Shown here one piece after another: positions 50,917-59,836 of a stretch of 64,000 nucleotides of DNA; position 1 is the stretch's first letter, and every line of letters begins with the position of its first letter. The notes under the pieces are model-generated. The model was not told where the DNA came from and did not search any database. It was given only the letters and a program-made list of their open reading frames with translations. Location of the stretch: NCBI RefSeq assembly GCF_014646335.1, contig NZ_BMNG01000003.1, positions 329,544 to 393,543 of the forward strand, written 5' to 3'. The stretch comes from Streptomyces lasiicapitis (GTDB taxonomy: Bacteria; Actinomycetota; Actinomycetes; Streptomycetales; Streptomycetaceae). A program made the position numbers and the translations under genes.

Positions 50917-51572
50917 TCTGGTTGTGGTCCCCTCCGCGGTCGGGTCGCGGCGGTGTCGCCACCGCCGCACCCGCCCCCCAACGGCCCGGCCACTTGTCGC
51001 AGTCTGTGTCCGCGCCGCTCTGACGCGTCACATAGTGCGGTCCTCCCGTGGGGCCTGTGCCGATTCTGTGAAAAGTGGCGGAAAAGAGCGGGCAACCGTG
51101 GGGAGGTGTGTGAGGGGCGTGTGGGGGCGATGGGGGGAGCGTCGGCGCCTCCGGGTGCGCGGCGGAGGCTGTGGCGTGCCCGCTCACGGGGGTTCCGGTT
51201 GCCTCGCCGCCGTAGTGCGTGGTGCTTGCACCGGTGGGGCGTGCGCCCGGCGCGTTCCCCTTTCGTCAGTGGACCGGACCAATGGAAGGAATCAGCCACG
51301 CCCCAGGGCTTGCCGTACGCCCGACCGGAATGCCGGAAAGCGCGTTCTGACCTGCGTGGAGGGGACGTTCCGGTGGGGTCGGCCGGGGTGGGGATCAGGC
51401 CCGGTCGGCCGCCGCGCCCGGCCCTGGTCCGCGTCGTGCTCCGACCCGCCGCGCGCAAGGGGGCAGAGCCCGCCACGGGGTGGGTCGGTCAAGAGCTCGG
51501 GTGGGCGGAACCTCGGGCCCCGCCCACCTCAAACCTCAGGCCCCCCAAGCCTCAGGCTCCGCCCACCCCGCC
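50917..51572. other. 656-bp leader/control region before the deacetylase gene
   Basis: No protein is supported on either strand. Reading leftward it contains a GGTGCAAGCACC hairpin (around 51220), GGAGGGG 12 nt before the deacetylase start and several other inverted repeats. The right end (51516-51590) has three CCTCAGGCCCCGCCC-like direct repeats that run into the 3' end of the reductase gene. A riboswitch was considered but no known class fits. Confidence 0.45.
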
Positions 51573-52976
51573 TCAGGCCCCGCCCGCCCGCACCGCCGTC
51601 ACCGCCTTGCGCGCCGCCACCAGGACCGGGTCCCACACGGGCGAGAACGGCGGCGCGTAGCCGAGGTCGAGTGCCGTCATCTGCTCGACCGTCATACGTG
51701 CCGTCAGCGCGACGGCCGCCACGTCGACCCGCTTGGCCGCGCCCTCGCGGCCCACGATCTGGGTGCCGAGCAGCCGGCCCGTGCGGCGTTCGGCGAGCAT
51801 CTTCACCGTCATCAGGGCCGCCCCGGGGTAGTACCCGGCGCGGCTCGTGGACTCGATGGTCACCGTCACGTACTGCAGGCCCGCCGCCCGCGCGTCCTTC
51901 TCGCGCAGGCCCGTGCGCGCGATCTCCAGGTCGCAGACCTTGCTCACGGCGGTGCCGACCACGCCCGGGAACGTCGCGTAACCGCCGCCCACGTTCGAGC
52001 CGATGACCTGCCCGTGCTTGTTGGCGTGGGTGCCGAGCGCGATGTGCCGTTCGCGGCCCGAGACCAGGTCGAGGACCTCCACGCAGTCGCCGCCCGCCCA
52101 GATCGCCCCGTCCGCGACCGGCCCGCGCACCCGCATCGCGAGGTCGGTGAGCAGCCCGCCGTGCTCCCCGAGCGGAAGGCCCGCGGCACGGGCGAGGGCC
52201 GTCTCGGGACGTACGCCGATCCCGAGCACCACCACGTCCGCCGGGAACTCGCGGTCCTCGGTGGCCACGGCGCGGGCCCGCCCGTCGTCCCCGGTGAGGA
52301 TCTTGGTGACCTCGGCGTCGTTCACCATCGCGATGCCCATGCCGGTCATCGCCTCGTGGACCAGGCGGCCCATGTCCGGGTCGAGCGTGGACATCGGCTC
52401 CTTGCCGCGGTTGACGACCGTGACCTCGTAACCGCGGTGGACAAGCGCCTCCGCCATCTCGACGCCGATGTAGCCCGCGCCGATCACGACGGCCCGGCGG
52501 CCCTCCGCCTTCCCCGCCGTCTCCATCTCGGCGAGCGTGTCGAGCAGTGCCTGGCCGTCGTCCAGGGTCTGTACGCCGTGTACGCCCGGAGCGTCGATGC
52601 CCGGCAGGTCCGGGCGCAGCGGCCGGGCACCGGTGGCGATCACGAGCTTGTCGTACGCGGTCCACTCCTCCGCGCCCGAGGCGAGGTCCCGCGAGCGCAC
52701 CCGCCGCTCCCGCGGGTCGATCTCGACGACTTCGGTTCGCATCCGCACATCGATGGCGCGCTCCCGGTGCGCCTCGGGCGTCCGCGCGATCAGGTCGTCC
52801 CGTTCCTCGACGTCGCCGCCCACCCAGTACGGGATGCCGCACGCCGAGAAGGAGGTGAAGCTGCCGCGCTCGAAGGCGACGATCTCCAGTTCCCCGGGCT
52901 TCCTCAGCCTGCGCGCCTGCGACGCGGCCGACATGCCGGCCGCGTCCCCTCCGATGACCACCAGTCGTTCACTCAT
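51573..52976 (-). CDS. FAD-dependent pyridine nucleotide-disulfide oxidoreductase (CoA-disulfide reductase/NADH oxidase type)
   Basis: ATG 52976 gives 467 residues. FAD loop VVIGGDAAGMSAASQ at the N-terminus, single redox Cys in SFSACGIPY (about Cys46), NAD loop VVIGAGYIGVEMAE, and GGDCVEV for FAD ribityl binding. A single Cys rather than CxxxxC marks the CoA-disulfide reductase/NADH oxidase branch, which uses NAD(P)H to reduce a disulfide, persulfide or oxygen. The last residues (AVRAGGA) are encoded by the first of the direct repeats at 51516-51590. A strong palindrome sits 30-44 bp before the start. Confidence 0.88.
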   Translation of the reverse strand: MSERLVVIGGDAAGMSAASQARRLRKPGELEIVAFERGSFTSFSACGIPYWVGGDVEERDDLIARTPEAHRERAIDVRMRTEVVEIDPRERRVRSRDLASGAEEWTAYDKLVIATGARPLRPDLPGIDAPGVHGVQTLDDGQALLDTLAEMETAGKAEGRRAVVIGAGYIGVEMAEALVHRGYEVTVVNRGKEPMSTLDPDMGRLVHEAMTGMGIAMVNDAEVTKILTGDDGRARAVATEDREFPADVVVLGIGVRPETALARAAGLPLGEHGGLLTDLAMRVRGPVADGAIWAGGDCVEVLDLVSGRERHIALGTHANKHGQVIGSNVGGGYATFPGVVGTAVSKVCDLEIARTGLREKDARAAGLQYVTVTIESTSRAGYYPGAALMTVKMLAERRTGRLLGTQIVGREGAAKRVDVAAVALTARMTVEQMTALDLGYAPPFSPVWDPVLVAARKAVTAVRAGGA

Positions 52977-53005
52977 GCGGACACGCTACGGGGCGGGGGC
53001 AGTTC

Positions 53006-53020
53006 GGTCCTGTCAGGACC
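53006..53020. promoter_or_regulatory. palindrome before the disulfide oxidoreductase gene
   Basis: GGTCCTG-T-CAGGACC is a perfect inverted repeat with 7-bp arms, 30 bp upstream of the start codon. Its position near a possible promoter suggests an operator, maybe of a redox or dormancy (DevR-like) regulon, as actinobacterial sites of that class have GGxCC arms. Confidence 0.4.
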
Positions 53021-53027
53021 TAGGAGC

Positions 53028-53056
53028 CCCGGTGCCGCCCCCAGCACGGCACCGGG
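53028..53056 (-). terminator. terminator after the DUF4349 gene
   Basis: CCCGGTGCCG (53028-53037) pairs perfectly with CGGCACCGGG (53047-53056) around CCCCCAGCA, 25 bp past the stop in the leftward direction. Confidence 0.75.
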
Positions 53057-53080
53057 ACCCGGACCTGCCACCGCCCCTGC

Positions 53081-54187
53081 TCATGAGCCGTCCGGCGACT
53101 TCGGGTCGCCCGGCCCCTTCTGCGCGCGCGGAGCGACGGCGGCCGTACCGCTCACGGGCGCCGCCCCCGCCGCTCCGACCGCGGACACGGCCCCCGTCCG
53201 CCGCGCCATCCGCGGCCGTACCACCCGCAGCCATCCAAGGACCAGCAGCGCCGCGATCGCCGCGAACGGCAGGACCGCCGCGAGCGCGACCGCCACCCAC
53301 CGCAGCGTCGTCACGAACGCGTCCCACCCGCCGGACAGCGCGCCCGCCAACGTCGGGTCGTCGTCACCGTCGTCCCCGCGCTCGCCCTGCGGCGACTCCG
53401 TGAGCGTCAGCGTGATGGTGGCCATCGCCGTACGGTCCCTGAGCGAGGACTGCTGCGCGAGCAGCGACTCCAGGTCCGCCTGACGGCTGCTCAACTCGCC
53501 CTCCAGGGACACGATGTCGCTGATCTTCGTGGCCTTGTCCATCAGCGCCCGCACCCGCGCCACGCTCGCCCGCTGCGTCTTGATGCGGCTCTCCACGTCC
53601 ACGACCTGCTCGGTGACGTCCTCGGCCTTGGCGTTGCGGCTGATGAGCCTGCCCGTGCCCGCCAGGTCGGAAAGCACCTGCCCGTAGCGGTCCTGCGGGA
53701 CGCGCAGCGCGACGCGGGAACGGTCGTGGCCGCGCCGGTCGCGGTCGGTGGACTCGCTGCCGACCAGGCCGCCCGCGCCCTCGGCGGTCGTGCGCGCCTG
53801 ATCCAGGGCCTTCGGCACGTCCTTGACGCGCACCGTGAGCGACGCGGTGCGGATGACGTGGGAGTCCGTGGTGCGCGAAGGGCCCTCCGGATTACGGGAC
53901 TTGGCGTTGTCGCGGGCCTTGCTGTCGGCCTTGGCGCCGCCCTCGGGCCGGTCGGCCCGCCTGTCGCCGTCGGAGAGTTCGGCGCTGTCGCGCCCGGCCT
54001 CGGGTCCGGCCGCCGCGGCCTTCCCGCTGTCCCCACCGGCGTCGTCGTCGCCGCCCGCGCTGCACCCGGCGAGCGCGAGCGCCGCGGTGAGCAGCAGGGC
54101 GGCGAGCACGGCGAGCGGTGCGCGCCGCCGCGTCCGCCCGCGGCGTGCGCCCGTACCCCCTGGCTCCGACGTCCTTGACGCGTGCAT
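53081..54187 (-). CDS. DUF4349 lipoprotein
   Basis: ATG 54187 gives 368 residues. An Arg-rich n-region (RRGRTRRR), hydrophobic stretch and lipobox LAGC (Cys42) mark it as a lipoprotein. Residues 110-290 are the DUF4349 region, beginning HVIRTASLTVRVKDV, with a long coiled coil (TEQVVDVESRIKTQRASVARVRAL to SLEGELSSRQADLESLLAQQ). One membrane helix (about 300-325) and a short tail follow, so the protein is anchored at both ends of its outer domain. The family role is unknown; envelope structure or sensing is a guess. It diverges from the hemY gene. Confidence 0.85.
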   Translation of the reverse strand: MHASRTSEPGGTGARRGRTRRRAPLAVLAALLLTAALALAGCSAGGDDDAGGDSGKAAAAGPEAGRDSAELSDGDRRADRPEGGAKADSKARDNAKSRNPEGPSRTTDSHVIRTASLTVRVKDVPKALDQARTTAEGAGGLVGSESTDRDRRGHDRSRVALRVPQDRYGQVLSDLAGTGRLISRNAKAEDVTEQVVDVESRIKTQRASVARVRALMDKATKISDIVSLEGELSSRQADLESLLAQQSSLRDRTAMATITLTLTESPQGERGDDGDDDPTLAGALSGGWDAFVTTLRWVAVALAAVLPFAAIAALLVLGWLRVVRPRMARRTGAVSAVGAAGAAPVSGTAAVAPRAQKGPGDPKSPDGS

Positions 54188-54346
54188 CGGCGTACCCCCG
54201 AGTGTCGTGGTGAGTGTGCTCCTACGACGCCGGACCCGGCCGGAGTGTTCGGTCCCGGTGGTCCCGATGCGGTCCCGGCACGGTCACGGGGAGGACTCGT
54301 CCGGACGCCGTGCGGGGCTTTGGTGGGGGTCTGAGACAGTGGGGAT

Positions 54347-55822
54347 ATGCGCGCAGCGGACACACGTACGGGTACGGACACCGGCGGCCTCGGGCACGTC
54401 GTCGTCATCGGCGGGGGCATCGCGGGACTGGCCGCCGCGCACCGATTGCTCGGGGCCGGAGCGCGGGTCACCGTCCTGGAGGCGTCCCACCGGCTCGGCG
54501 GGAAGCTGCACGCCGGTGAGATCGCCGGGGTGCGCGTCGACCTCGGCGCCGAGTCGATGCTGGCCCGCAGGCCGGAGGCGGTCGCCCTGGCCCGCGAGGT
54601 CGGCCTCGGCGACCGGCTTCAGCCACCGGCGACGGCGAGCGCCGCGATCTGGACCCGCGGGGCGCTGCGGCCCATGCCCAAGGGCCACGTCATGGGCGTG
54701 CCCGGCGACGCGTCCGCCGTCGCCGGGGTGCTCTCCGACGAGGGCCTGCGCCGCATCGAGGAGGACCGCGAACTGCCGCCCACCGAGGTCGGCGACGACA
54801 TCGCGGTCGGGGAGTACGTCGCCCGGCGGGTCGGCCGCGAGGTCGTCGACCGCCTGGTGGAGCCCCTGCTCGGCGGGGTGTACGCCGGTGACGCGTACCG
54901 CATCTCGATGCGCTCCGCCGTCCCGCAGCTCTACGAGGCCGCCCGCACCCACACCTCCCTCACCGAGGGCGTCCGCGACATCCAGGCGCGGGCCGCCGCG
55001 AGCCGGCAGACCGGACCGGTCTTCATGGGCATCGACGGCGGCATCGGCCAACTGCCGCTCGCCGTCGCGGAGTCGGTGCGGGCGCGGGGCGGCGAGATCC
55101 TGCTGGGCTGCGCGGCCCACGGGCTGCGCCGGGTCGAGGACGGCTGGGAGGTGTACGTCGAGGACTGGGACCTGGAGGCCGACGCCGTCGTCCTCGCCGT
55201 GCCCGCCCCGCACGCCGCCCGCCTCCTGGAGCACGACGCCCCCGGCGCCGCGGCCGAGCTGCGCGCCGTCGAGTACGCCTCCATGGCGCTGATCACCCTC
55301 GCCTACCGCCGGGCCGACGTGGGCGCGCTGCCCGACGGCAGCGGCTTCCTCGTGCCGCCGGTGGACGGGCGCACCATCAAGGCCTCCACGTTCGCGAGCC
55401 AGAAGTGGGGGTGGATCGCGGAGCAGGACCCGGACCTCTTCGTGCTGCGTACGTCCGTCGGTCGGTACGGCGACGAGAAGGACCTGGGCCGTCCGGACGG
55501 CGAGCTCGTCGACATCTCGCGGCGGGACCTGCGCGCGGCCACCGGCCTGGAAGCCGCGCCCGTCGCCTCGGCCGTCACCCGCTGGGACGGCGGCCTGCCC
55601 CAGTACCCCGTCGGCCACCACGCGCGCGTGGCCCGTATCCGTGAGCAGGTGGGGCGGGTGCCGGGCCTCGCGGTCTGCGGGGCGGCGTACGACGGAGTGG
55701 GCATCCCCGCCTGCGTCGCCAGCGCGAACGCGGCCGTGGACCAGCTCACCGGGGACCTTTCCGCCGTGCGCGAGCTCACCGCCAACCCGGTGCAGAGTCT
55801 GCACGGCGGCGCGGGAGAATAG
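54347..55822 (+). CDS. hemY: coproporphyrinogen III oxidase (HemY/CgoX type)
   Basis: ATG 54347 follows GTGGGG and gives 491 residues. The FAD loop is [18 protein letters not shown], with [26 protein letters not shown] and [17 protein letters not shown] as family segments, and a C-terminal [21 protein letters not shown]. In Gram-positive bacteria this flavoenzyme oxidises coproporphyrinogen III to coproporphyrin III, not protoporphyrinogen. It is 4 bp from hemQ, confirming the coproporphyrin-dependent heme pathway. Many annotations call it hemG or protoporphyrinogen oxidase. Confidence 0.93.
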   Translation: MRAADTRTGTDTGGLGHVVVIGGGIAGLAAAHRLLGAGARVTVLEASHRLGGKLHAGEIAGVRVDLGAESMLARRPEAVALAREVGLGDRLQPPATASAAIWTRGALRPMPKGHVMGVPGDASAVAGVLSDEGLRRIEEDRELPPTEVGDDIAVGEYVARRVGREVVDRLVEPLLGGVYAGDAYRISMRSAVPQLYEAARTHTSLTEGVRDIQARAAASRQTGPVFMGIDGGIGQLPLAVAESVRARGGEILLGCAAHGLRRVEDGWEVYVEDWDLEADAVVLAVPAPHAARLLEHDAPGAAAELRAVEYASMALITLAYRRADVGALPDGSGFLVPPVDGRTIKASTFASQKWGWIAEQDPDLFVLRTSVGRYGDEKDLGRPDGELVDISRRDLRAATGLEAAPVASAVTRWDGGLPQYPVGHHARVARIREQVGRVPGLAVCGAAYDGVGIPACVASANAAVDQLTGDLSAVRELTANPVQSLHGGAGE

Positions 55823-55826
55823 CCGC

Positions 55827-56546
55827 ATGAGTGACGACGCCCCCGCCAAGATCCCGAACGCCGGCAAGAAGGCCAAGGACCTCAACGAGGTCATCCGCTA
55901 CACGCTGTGGTCCGTCTTCAAGCTGCGCGACGTCCTGCCCGAGAGCCGCCTCGGGTACGCGGACGAGGTCCAGGAGCTGTTCGACAAGCTCGCGGCCCGT
56001 GACATCACCGTCCGCGGCACGTACGACGTCTCCGGCCTGCGCGCCGACGCCGACGTCATGATCTGGTGGCACGCGGAGACCGCCGACGAGCTGCAGGAGG
56101 CGTACAACCTCTTCCGCCGCACGAAGCTCGGCCGCGCCCTGGAGCCGGTCTGGTCGAACATGGCGCTGCACCGCCCCGCCGAGTTCAACAAGTCGCACAT
56201 CCCGGCGTTCCTCGCCGACGAGACGCCCCGCGACTACGTGAGCGTCTACCCCTTCGTGCGCTCCTACGACTGGTACCTGCTGCCCGACGAGGACCGCCGC
56301 CGCATGCTCAAGGACCACGGCATGATGGCCCGTGGCTACCCGGACGTGCGGGCCAACACGGTCGCCTCGTTCTCGCTCGGCGACTACGAGTGGCTGCTCG
56401 CCTTCGAGGCCGACGAGCTGTACCGCATCGTCGACCTGATGCGGCACCTGCGCGCCTCCGAGGCCCGCATGCACGTCCGCGAAGAGGTGCCGTTCTACAC
56501 CGGGCGCCGCAAGTCCGTGGCGGACCTGGTGGCGGGTCTCGCGTAG
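55827..56546 (+). CDS. hemQ: coproheme decarboxylase HemQ/ChdC
   Basis: ATG 55827 is 4 bp after hemY with GGGAGA upstream; 239 residues. It begins with a disordered Lys-rich tail, then [16 protein letters not shown], the chlorite-dismutase-like fold of Hem[21 protein letters not shown] contains Trp149-Tyr150, the likely catalytic Tyr region, and [28 protein letters not shown] continues the heme site. It decarboxylates coproheme to heme b in the last step. The absence of the chlorite-dismutase distal Arg signature was not checked structurally. Confidence 0.92.
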   Translation: MSDDAPAKIPNAGKKAKDLNEVIRYTLWSVFKLRDVLPESRLGYADEVQELFDKLAARDITVRGTYDVSGLRADADVMIWWHAETADELQEAYNLFRRTKLGRALEPVWSNMALHRPAEFNKSHIPAFLADETPRDYVSVYPFVRSYDWYLLPDEDRRRMLKDHGMMARGYPDVRANTVASFSLGDYEWLLAFEADELYRIVDLMRHLRASEARMHVREEVPFYTGRRKSVADLVAGLA

Positions 56547-56588
56547 CCGGTAATTCGGTTGCCACGCCCGCGCGGTGCGGGTTTCATC

Positions 56589-56620
56589 GAGAGGTCGGGC
56601 CGACTGGGGCCCGGCCTCTC
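56589..56620 (+). terminator. terminator after hemYQ
   Basis: GAGAGGTCGGGCC and GGCCCGGCCTCTC pair over 13 positions with one T-G wobble around GACTGG, about 43 bp after the hemQ stop. Confidence 0.75.
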
Positions 56621-56713
56621 GTGCGTGGACAGAAAGCCGGTGTTGTATGCCCAGGGCCCTGCGGAATCTCTCGAATTCACCCCATTCCGCATCGCTCAGG
56701 AGTCACCTCTCCC

Positions 56714-57088
56714 ATGTCACGCAACACCTCTCGGCGGGCGCGCACTGAAGCACGCGCCCAGTCCTTCCGCTGCCTGCACTGCGGCCTCGACGTCTCGATG
56801 ACCGCCCCCGGCACCGACCACCGCAACCACTGCCCCAACTGCCTCTGGAGCCGTCACCTCGACGACACCCCCGGCGACCGGGCGGCGGACTGCGGAGCCA
56901 GGATGGAACCCCTCGCCATCTCCGTACGAGGAGACGGCGAGTGGGTCCTCGTCCACCGCTGCACCCACTGCGGCGTCCTGCACGCGAATCGCACCGCGGG
57001 CGACGACAACGCGCTGCCGCTCACCCGGCTCGCGGTGCGTCCTCTGGCGCAGTCGCCTTTTCCGCTGGAGAGGCTCGGCATGCTCTGA
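56714..57088 (+). CDS. RNHCP-domain zinc-ribbon protein
   Basis: ATG 56714 gives 124 residues. FRCLHCGLDVS and RNHCPNCLWSRHLD form two CxxC knuckles with the RNHCP motif that names the family, and a third CTHCGVLHANR follows. The Arg-rich N-terminus (SRNTSRRARTEARAQ) suggests nucleic-acid binding. Four to five Cys pairs would bind zinc; a role in RNA or ribosome handling is likely but not shown. It stands alone between terminators. Confidence 0.8.
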   Translation: MSRNTSRRARTEARAQSFRCLHCGLDVSMTAPGTDHRNHCPNCLWSRHLDDTPGDRAADCGARMEPLAISVRGDGEWVLVHRCTHCGVLHANRTAGDDNALPLTRLAVRPLAQSPFPLERLGML

Positions 57089-57157
57089 GTCCGGAATCTG
57101 CGGGTCCGTTGTGGCTGGTCGCGCCCACGCGGCAGAGCCGCATATGGACACAGTCCC

Positions 57158-57174
57158 GCGCCCCTTCGGGGCGC
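57158..57174. terminator. terminator between RNHCP and S33 peptidase genes
   Basis: GCGCCCC and GGGGCGC form a 7-bp stem with a TTC loop 2 bp beyond the stop of the convergent peptidase gene. The flanking CAGTCCCGCGCCCCTTCGGG is a common Streptomyces intergenic string. Confidence 0.65.
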
Positions 57175-57176
57175 TG

Positions 57177-58829
57177 CTAGAGCGCCTTGGGCAGATCCGC
57201 CGCCCGCGCCCCCGACAGCGGTTCCGGCTCCCGGTGCGGCGCGCACGCCGCGCGTCGTACCGGGAGCCTGCCCTCCAGGAGATACGCGTCCAGGTGGCCG
57301 TTGACGCACGCGTTGGACCCGCCGCCGATGCCGTGGGTGCCCGCGGCCTCCTCCGTCACCAGGACTGATCCGGCGAGCCTGCCCTGCAGCTCCAGGGCGC
57401 CCTTGTACGGCGTCGCCGCGTCCCTCTCGGCGGCCAGGATCAAGGTCGGCGGCAGCGCGCCCTTGGCGGTGCGCACGGCGCGCACGTCTACGGGGCGCTG
57501 CCGCGGCGCGGGCCAGTACGCGCAGGGAAGGTTCATCCAGGCGTTGTCCCAGGTCTCGAACGGCGCGACGCGCGCGAGCCGGGAGTTGTCGCGGTCCCAG
57601 GTACGGAAGTCCGTGGGCCAGGCGGCGTCGTTGCACTGGACCGCGGTGTAGACGGCGTTGCCGTTCTCCTCCTCGGCGGCCGCCATCGGCTGCGGCGCGG
57701 CCTGCTCGACCAGCGGCTTCGGGTTGCCCTTCAGATACTGCGACAGGGCTGTGGCCCGCATCGGCCAGTAGTCGTCGTAGTACGCCGCCTTCAGGAACGC
57801 CGACTGCAGCTGCGCCGTGCCGACCTTGCCGCCCGCGGGCTTGTGCGTGAGCTCCGCGCGGACCGTCTCGTACGACCGCGCGACCTCCTCGGGCGTCGCG
57901 CCCAGGCCGTACGTCCTGTCGTGCTTGGCGACCCAGGCGCGGAAGTCCGCCCAGCGCCGCTCGAACGCGAAGGACTGGTCGAGGTTGTTGGCGTACCAGA
58001 CCTGCTTCGGCGCCGGATTGACCGCCGAGTCGAAGACCATGCGGCGTACGTGGGAGGGGAACAGCGTCGCGTACACGGCGCCGAAGTACGTGCCGTACGA
58101 GGCGCCCATGAACGTCAGCTTCCGCTCGCCGAGGGCGGCGCGCAGCACGTCCAGGTCACGGGCGTTGTTGAGGGTGGTGTAGTGGCGCAGGTCAGGGCCC
58201 GCGTGCCGGGCGCAGCCGCGCGCGTAGGCCTGCGCCCGCGCGATGCGTTCCGCCTTGTACGCGGCGTCGGGCCTGCTCGGGGAGTTGGTGGGCGCCTTGG
58301 TGAACTGCTTGGGGTCCTGGCAGGTGAGCGGCGCGGAGCGGCCCACCCCGCGCGGGGCGTAGCCGACGAGGTCGTACGCCGCCGCGACGCGCCGCCACTC
58401 CGGCATCGGGCCGACCATCGGGAAGTACATCCCGGACGCGCCGGGCCCGCCAGGGTTGAAGACAAGCGCGCCCTGCCGCGCGACCTTCTTGCCGTCCACC
58501 TCGCGCGTGGCCTCGACGCGGCTGACGGTGAGCTGGATCTGCTTGCCGTCGGGCCGCGCGTAGTCGAGGGGGACCGTGACCGTGCCGCACCTCACGGACG
58601 GCGGCAGGTTCTCCGCCTCGGGGCAGGGGGCGAAGCGGATGCCGGCGGTCTGGGCGCGCTGGGCGGCGAGTGCGGTGCCGAGGGCCTCAGGGGTGGGGGC
58701 GGTGGGCGCGGTGGGGGCGGCGGCGCCCGCGGGCGCGACGGCCAGGGCGGTCAGGGAGGTCAGGACGAGGGATCCGACGGTTCCGACGGTCCTGTACCGG
58801 GCTGCTGCTGCTGAGGCTCTGGCTCTCAT
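57177..58829 (-). CDS. secreted S33-family tripeptidyl aminopeptidase
   Basis: The ATG at 58829 is preceded by AAAGGGA at 12 nt and gives 550 residues; ATG 58853 is the alternative. The signal is Arg-rich then hydrophobic, ending APAGAAA. The alpha/beta-hydrolase core has VFNPGGPGASG (oxyanion), the nucleophile Ser244 in GASYGTYFG, Asp in AAERDAATPY and His in GTHGIGGGSNACVNGHL. This is the Streptomyces Tap/SlpD/SlpE family that removes tripeptides from the N-termini of extracellular proteins and propeptides. Two conserved Cys pairs fit a secreted fold. Confidence 0.88.
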   Translation of the reverse strand: MRARASAAAARYRTVGTVGSLVLTSLTALAVAPAGAAAPTAPTAPTPEALGTALAAQRAQTAGIRFAPCPEAENLPPSVRCGTVTVPLDYARPDGKQIQLTVSRVEATREVDGKKVARQGALVFNPGGPGASGMYFPMVGPMPEWRRVAAAYDLVGYAPRGVGRSAPLTCQDPKQFTKAPTNSPSRPDAAYKAERIARAQAYARGCARHAGPDLRHYTTLNNARDLDVLRAALGERKLTFMGASYGTYFGAVYATLFPSHVRRMVFDSAVNPAPKQVWYANNLDQSFAFERRWADFRAWVAKHDRTYGLGATPEEVARSYETVRAELTHKPAGGKVGTAQLQSAFLKAAYYDDYWPMRATALSQYLKGNPKPLVEQAAPQPMAAAEEENGNAVYTAVQCNDAAWPTDFRTWDRDNSRLARVAPFETWDNAWMNLPCAYWPAPRQRPVDVRAVRTAKGALPPTLILAAERDAATPYKGALELQGRLAGSVLVTEEAAGTHGIGGGSNACVNGHLDAYLLEGRLPVRRAACAPHREPEPLSGARAADLPKAL

Positions 58830-59006
58830 CGCTGTTCTGGGTCCCTTTCGCATGCGCACGGCTCAGGCCAAGCGGTTCAAGCGAAGTGCGTAAATCACAC
58901 AAATCGCAGTGAAAGGGATGTTCAGTTCGAAGATCGGCAAAGTAAAGGACCGGGCCGCCGGTGTCGGATCAATGACCCCCATGGCGCTCGCGGGTTGCGG
59001 CGGCGC

Positions 59007-59792
59007 TCAGTCGCTGCCGCCGCGCGACTCCCGGTAGCCGTCGACGTTCGGGTCCCGGTGCGAGAGCGCGGCGCGCAGGGCCGGGTCGTCCAGGGCGCGC
59101 AGGCCGCGTACCGCCACCGAGGTCAGGTCGTCGCGCGAGGGCAGCGCGCCGAGCAGCCGCTGCCCCGCCGGGGAGGCCCAGCGCGTCGCGGGCACCTCGA
59201 ACCGGGCGATGGCGAGGCAGCTCAGGGTGAGGAAGAACGGCAGCGCGAACCACACCGCGACCGGCGTCTCCCCTTCACCGCCCTGCCCCGGGAGCAACGT
59301 CGCGCACACCCCGAGCGCCGCCACGGCGACCGCCGCCGCCCGCACCTGCCGGGCCGCGCCCGCGATCCCCGACCAGGCCCCGTCCGGCACGGCGAGGCCC
59401 GCCGCGACAAGCCGGTCCGCCAGCGCCCGCACGGAGTCCGCGGCCGCCGCGGCCCGGCGCACCGGCGCTATCCGCGACTGCCCCGCGGGCCCGATCGCAC
59501 CGAGCACCGTTCGCTCCATGTCGTCCCCGGCCACCGGGTCCACCACGGTCGCCCACCCCGTGTGCGCGAGCAGCAGCCGCCGCCCCCGCGCCATCGAGAG
59601 CAGCGCCACGTCCGCGACCCGCCCGGGACCACCGGACAGGAACGCCGCCTCGTAGAGCGTGAGTTGCCGCGCCGTCTTCTGCTTGCGCTCCCTCGCCTCG
59701 ACGGCGGCGGCCTGCATCGCGGCCAGACACAGCCGTCCGCAGGACAGCGCGGCGAGAGCACAGGCGAGGAGCAGCAGCGGTACCCAGAACAT
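59007..59792 (-). CDS. TIGR04222-type membrane protein
   Basis: ATG 59792 gives 261 residues. The first helix (FWVPLLLLACALAALSCGRL) contains Cys11 and Cys18, with Cys22 just after; YEAAFLSGGPGRVADVALLSMARGR is the conserved central motif of TIGR04222 proteins. Two more membrane helices (AAAVAVAALGVCATLL and FALPFFLTLSCLAIA) follow. Many relatives end in a Gly/Cys-rich tail, but this one ends RESRGGSD without cysteines, and no other frame supplies one. It is the last gene in the MNIO cluster. I infer it may be a partner or substrate of the DUF692 enzyme. Confidence 0.72.
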   Translation of the reverse strand: MFWVPLLLLACALAALSCGRLCLAAMQAAAVEARERKQKTARQLTLYEAAFLSGGPGRVADVALLSMARGRRLLLAHTGWATVVDPVAGDDMERTVLGAIGPAGQSRIAPVRRAAAAADSVRALADRLVAAGLAVPDGAWSGIAGAARQVRAAAVAVAALGVCATLLPGQGGEGETPVAVWFALPFFLTLSCLAIARFEVPATRWASPAGQRLLGALPSRDDLTSVAVRGLRALDDPALRAALSHRDPNVDGYRESRGGSD

Positions 59793-59836
59793 GCCGGATT
59801 TCTATGTGAAGGCGGTGTGACCGCGCCACAGGGATT

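Noticed and set aside
51050..51330. c-di-GMP, c-di-AMP or cobalamin riboswitch in the deacetylase leader
   Set aside because: GGTGCAAGCACC and nearby pieces superficially resemble riboswitch loops, but the invariant core strings of each class are missing.
50953..51660. Possible small genes on both strands in the gap before the deacetylase
   Set aside because: Frames are Arg/Pro-rich, lack ribosome sites and conserved-looking segments; I prefer a non-coding leader.
59007..59165. Frameshift hiding a Cys-rich C-terminal tail on the TIGR04222 protein
   Set aside because: No reading frame across and after the stop encodes clustered Cys and Gly residues.
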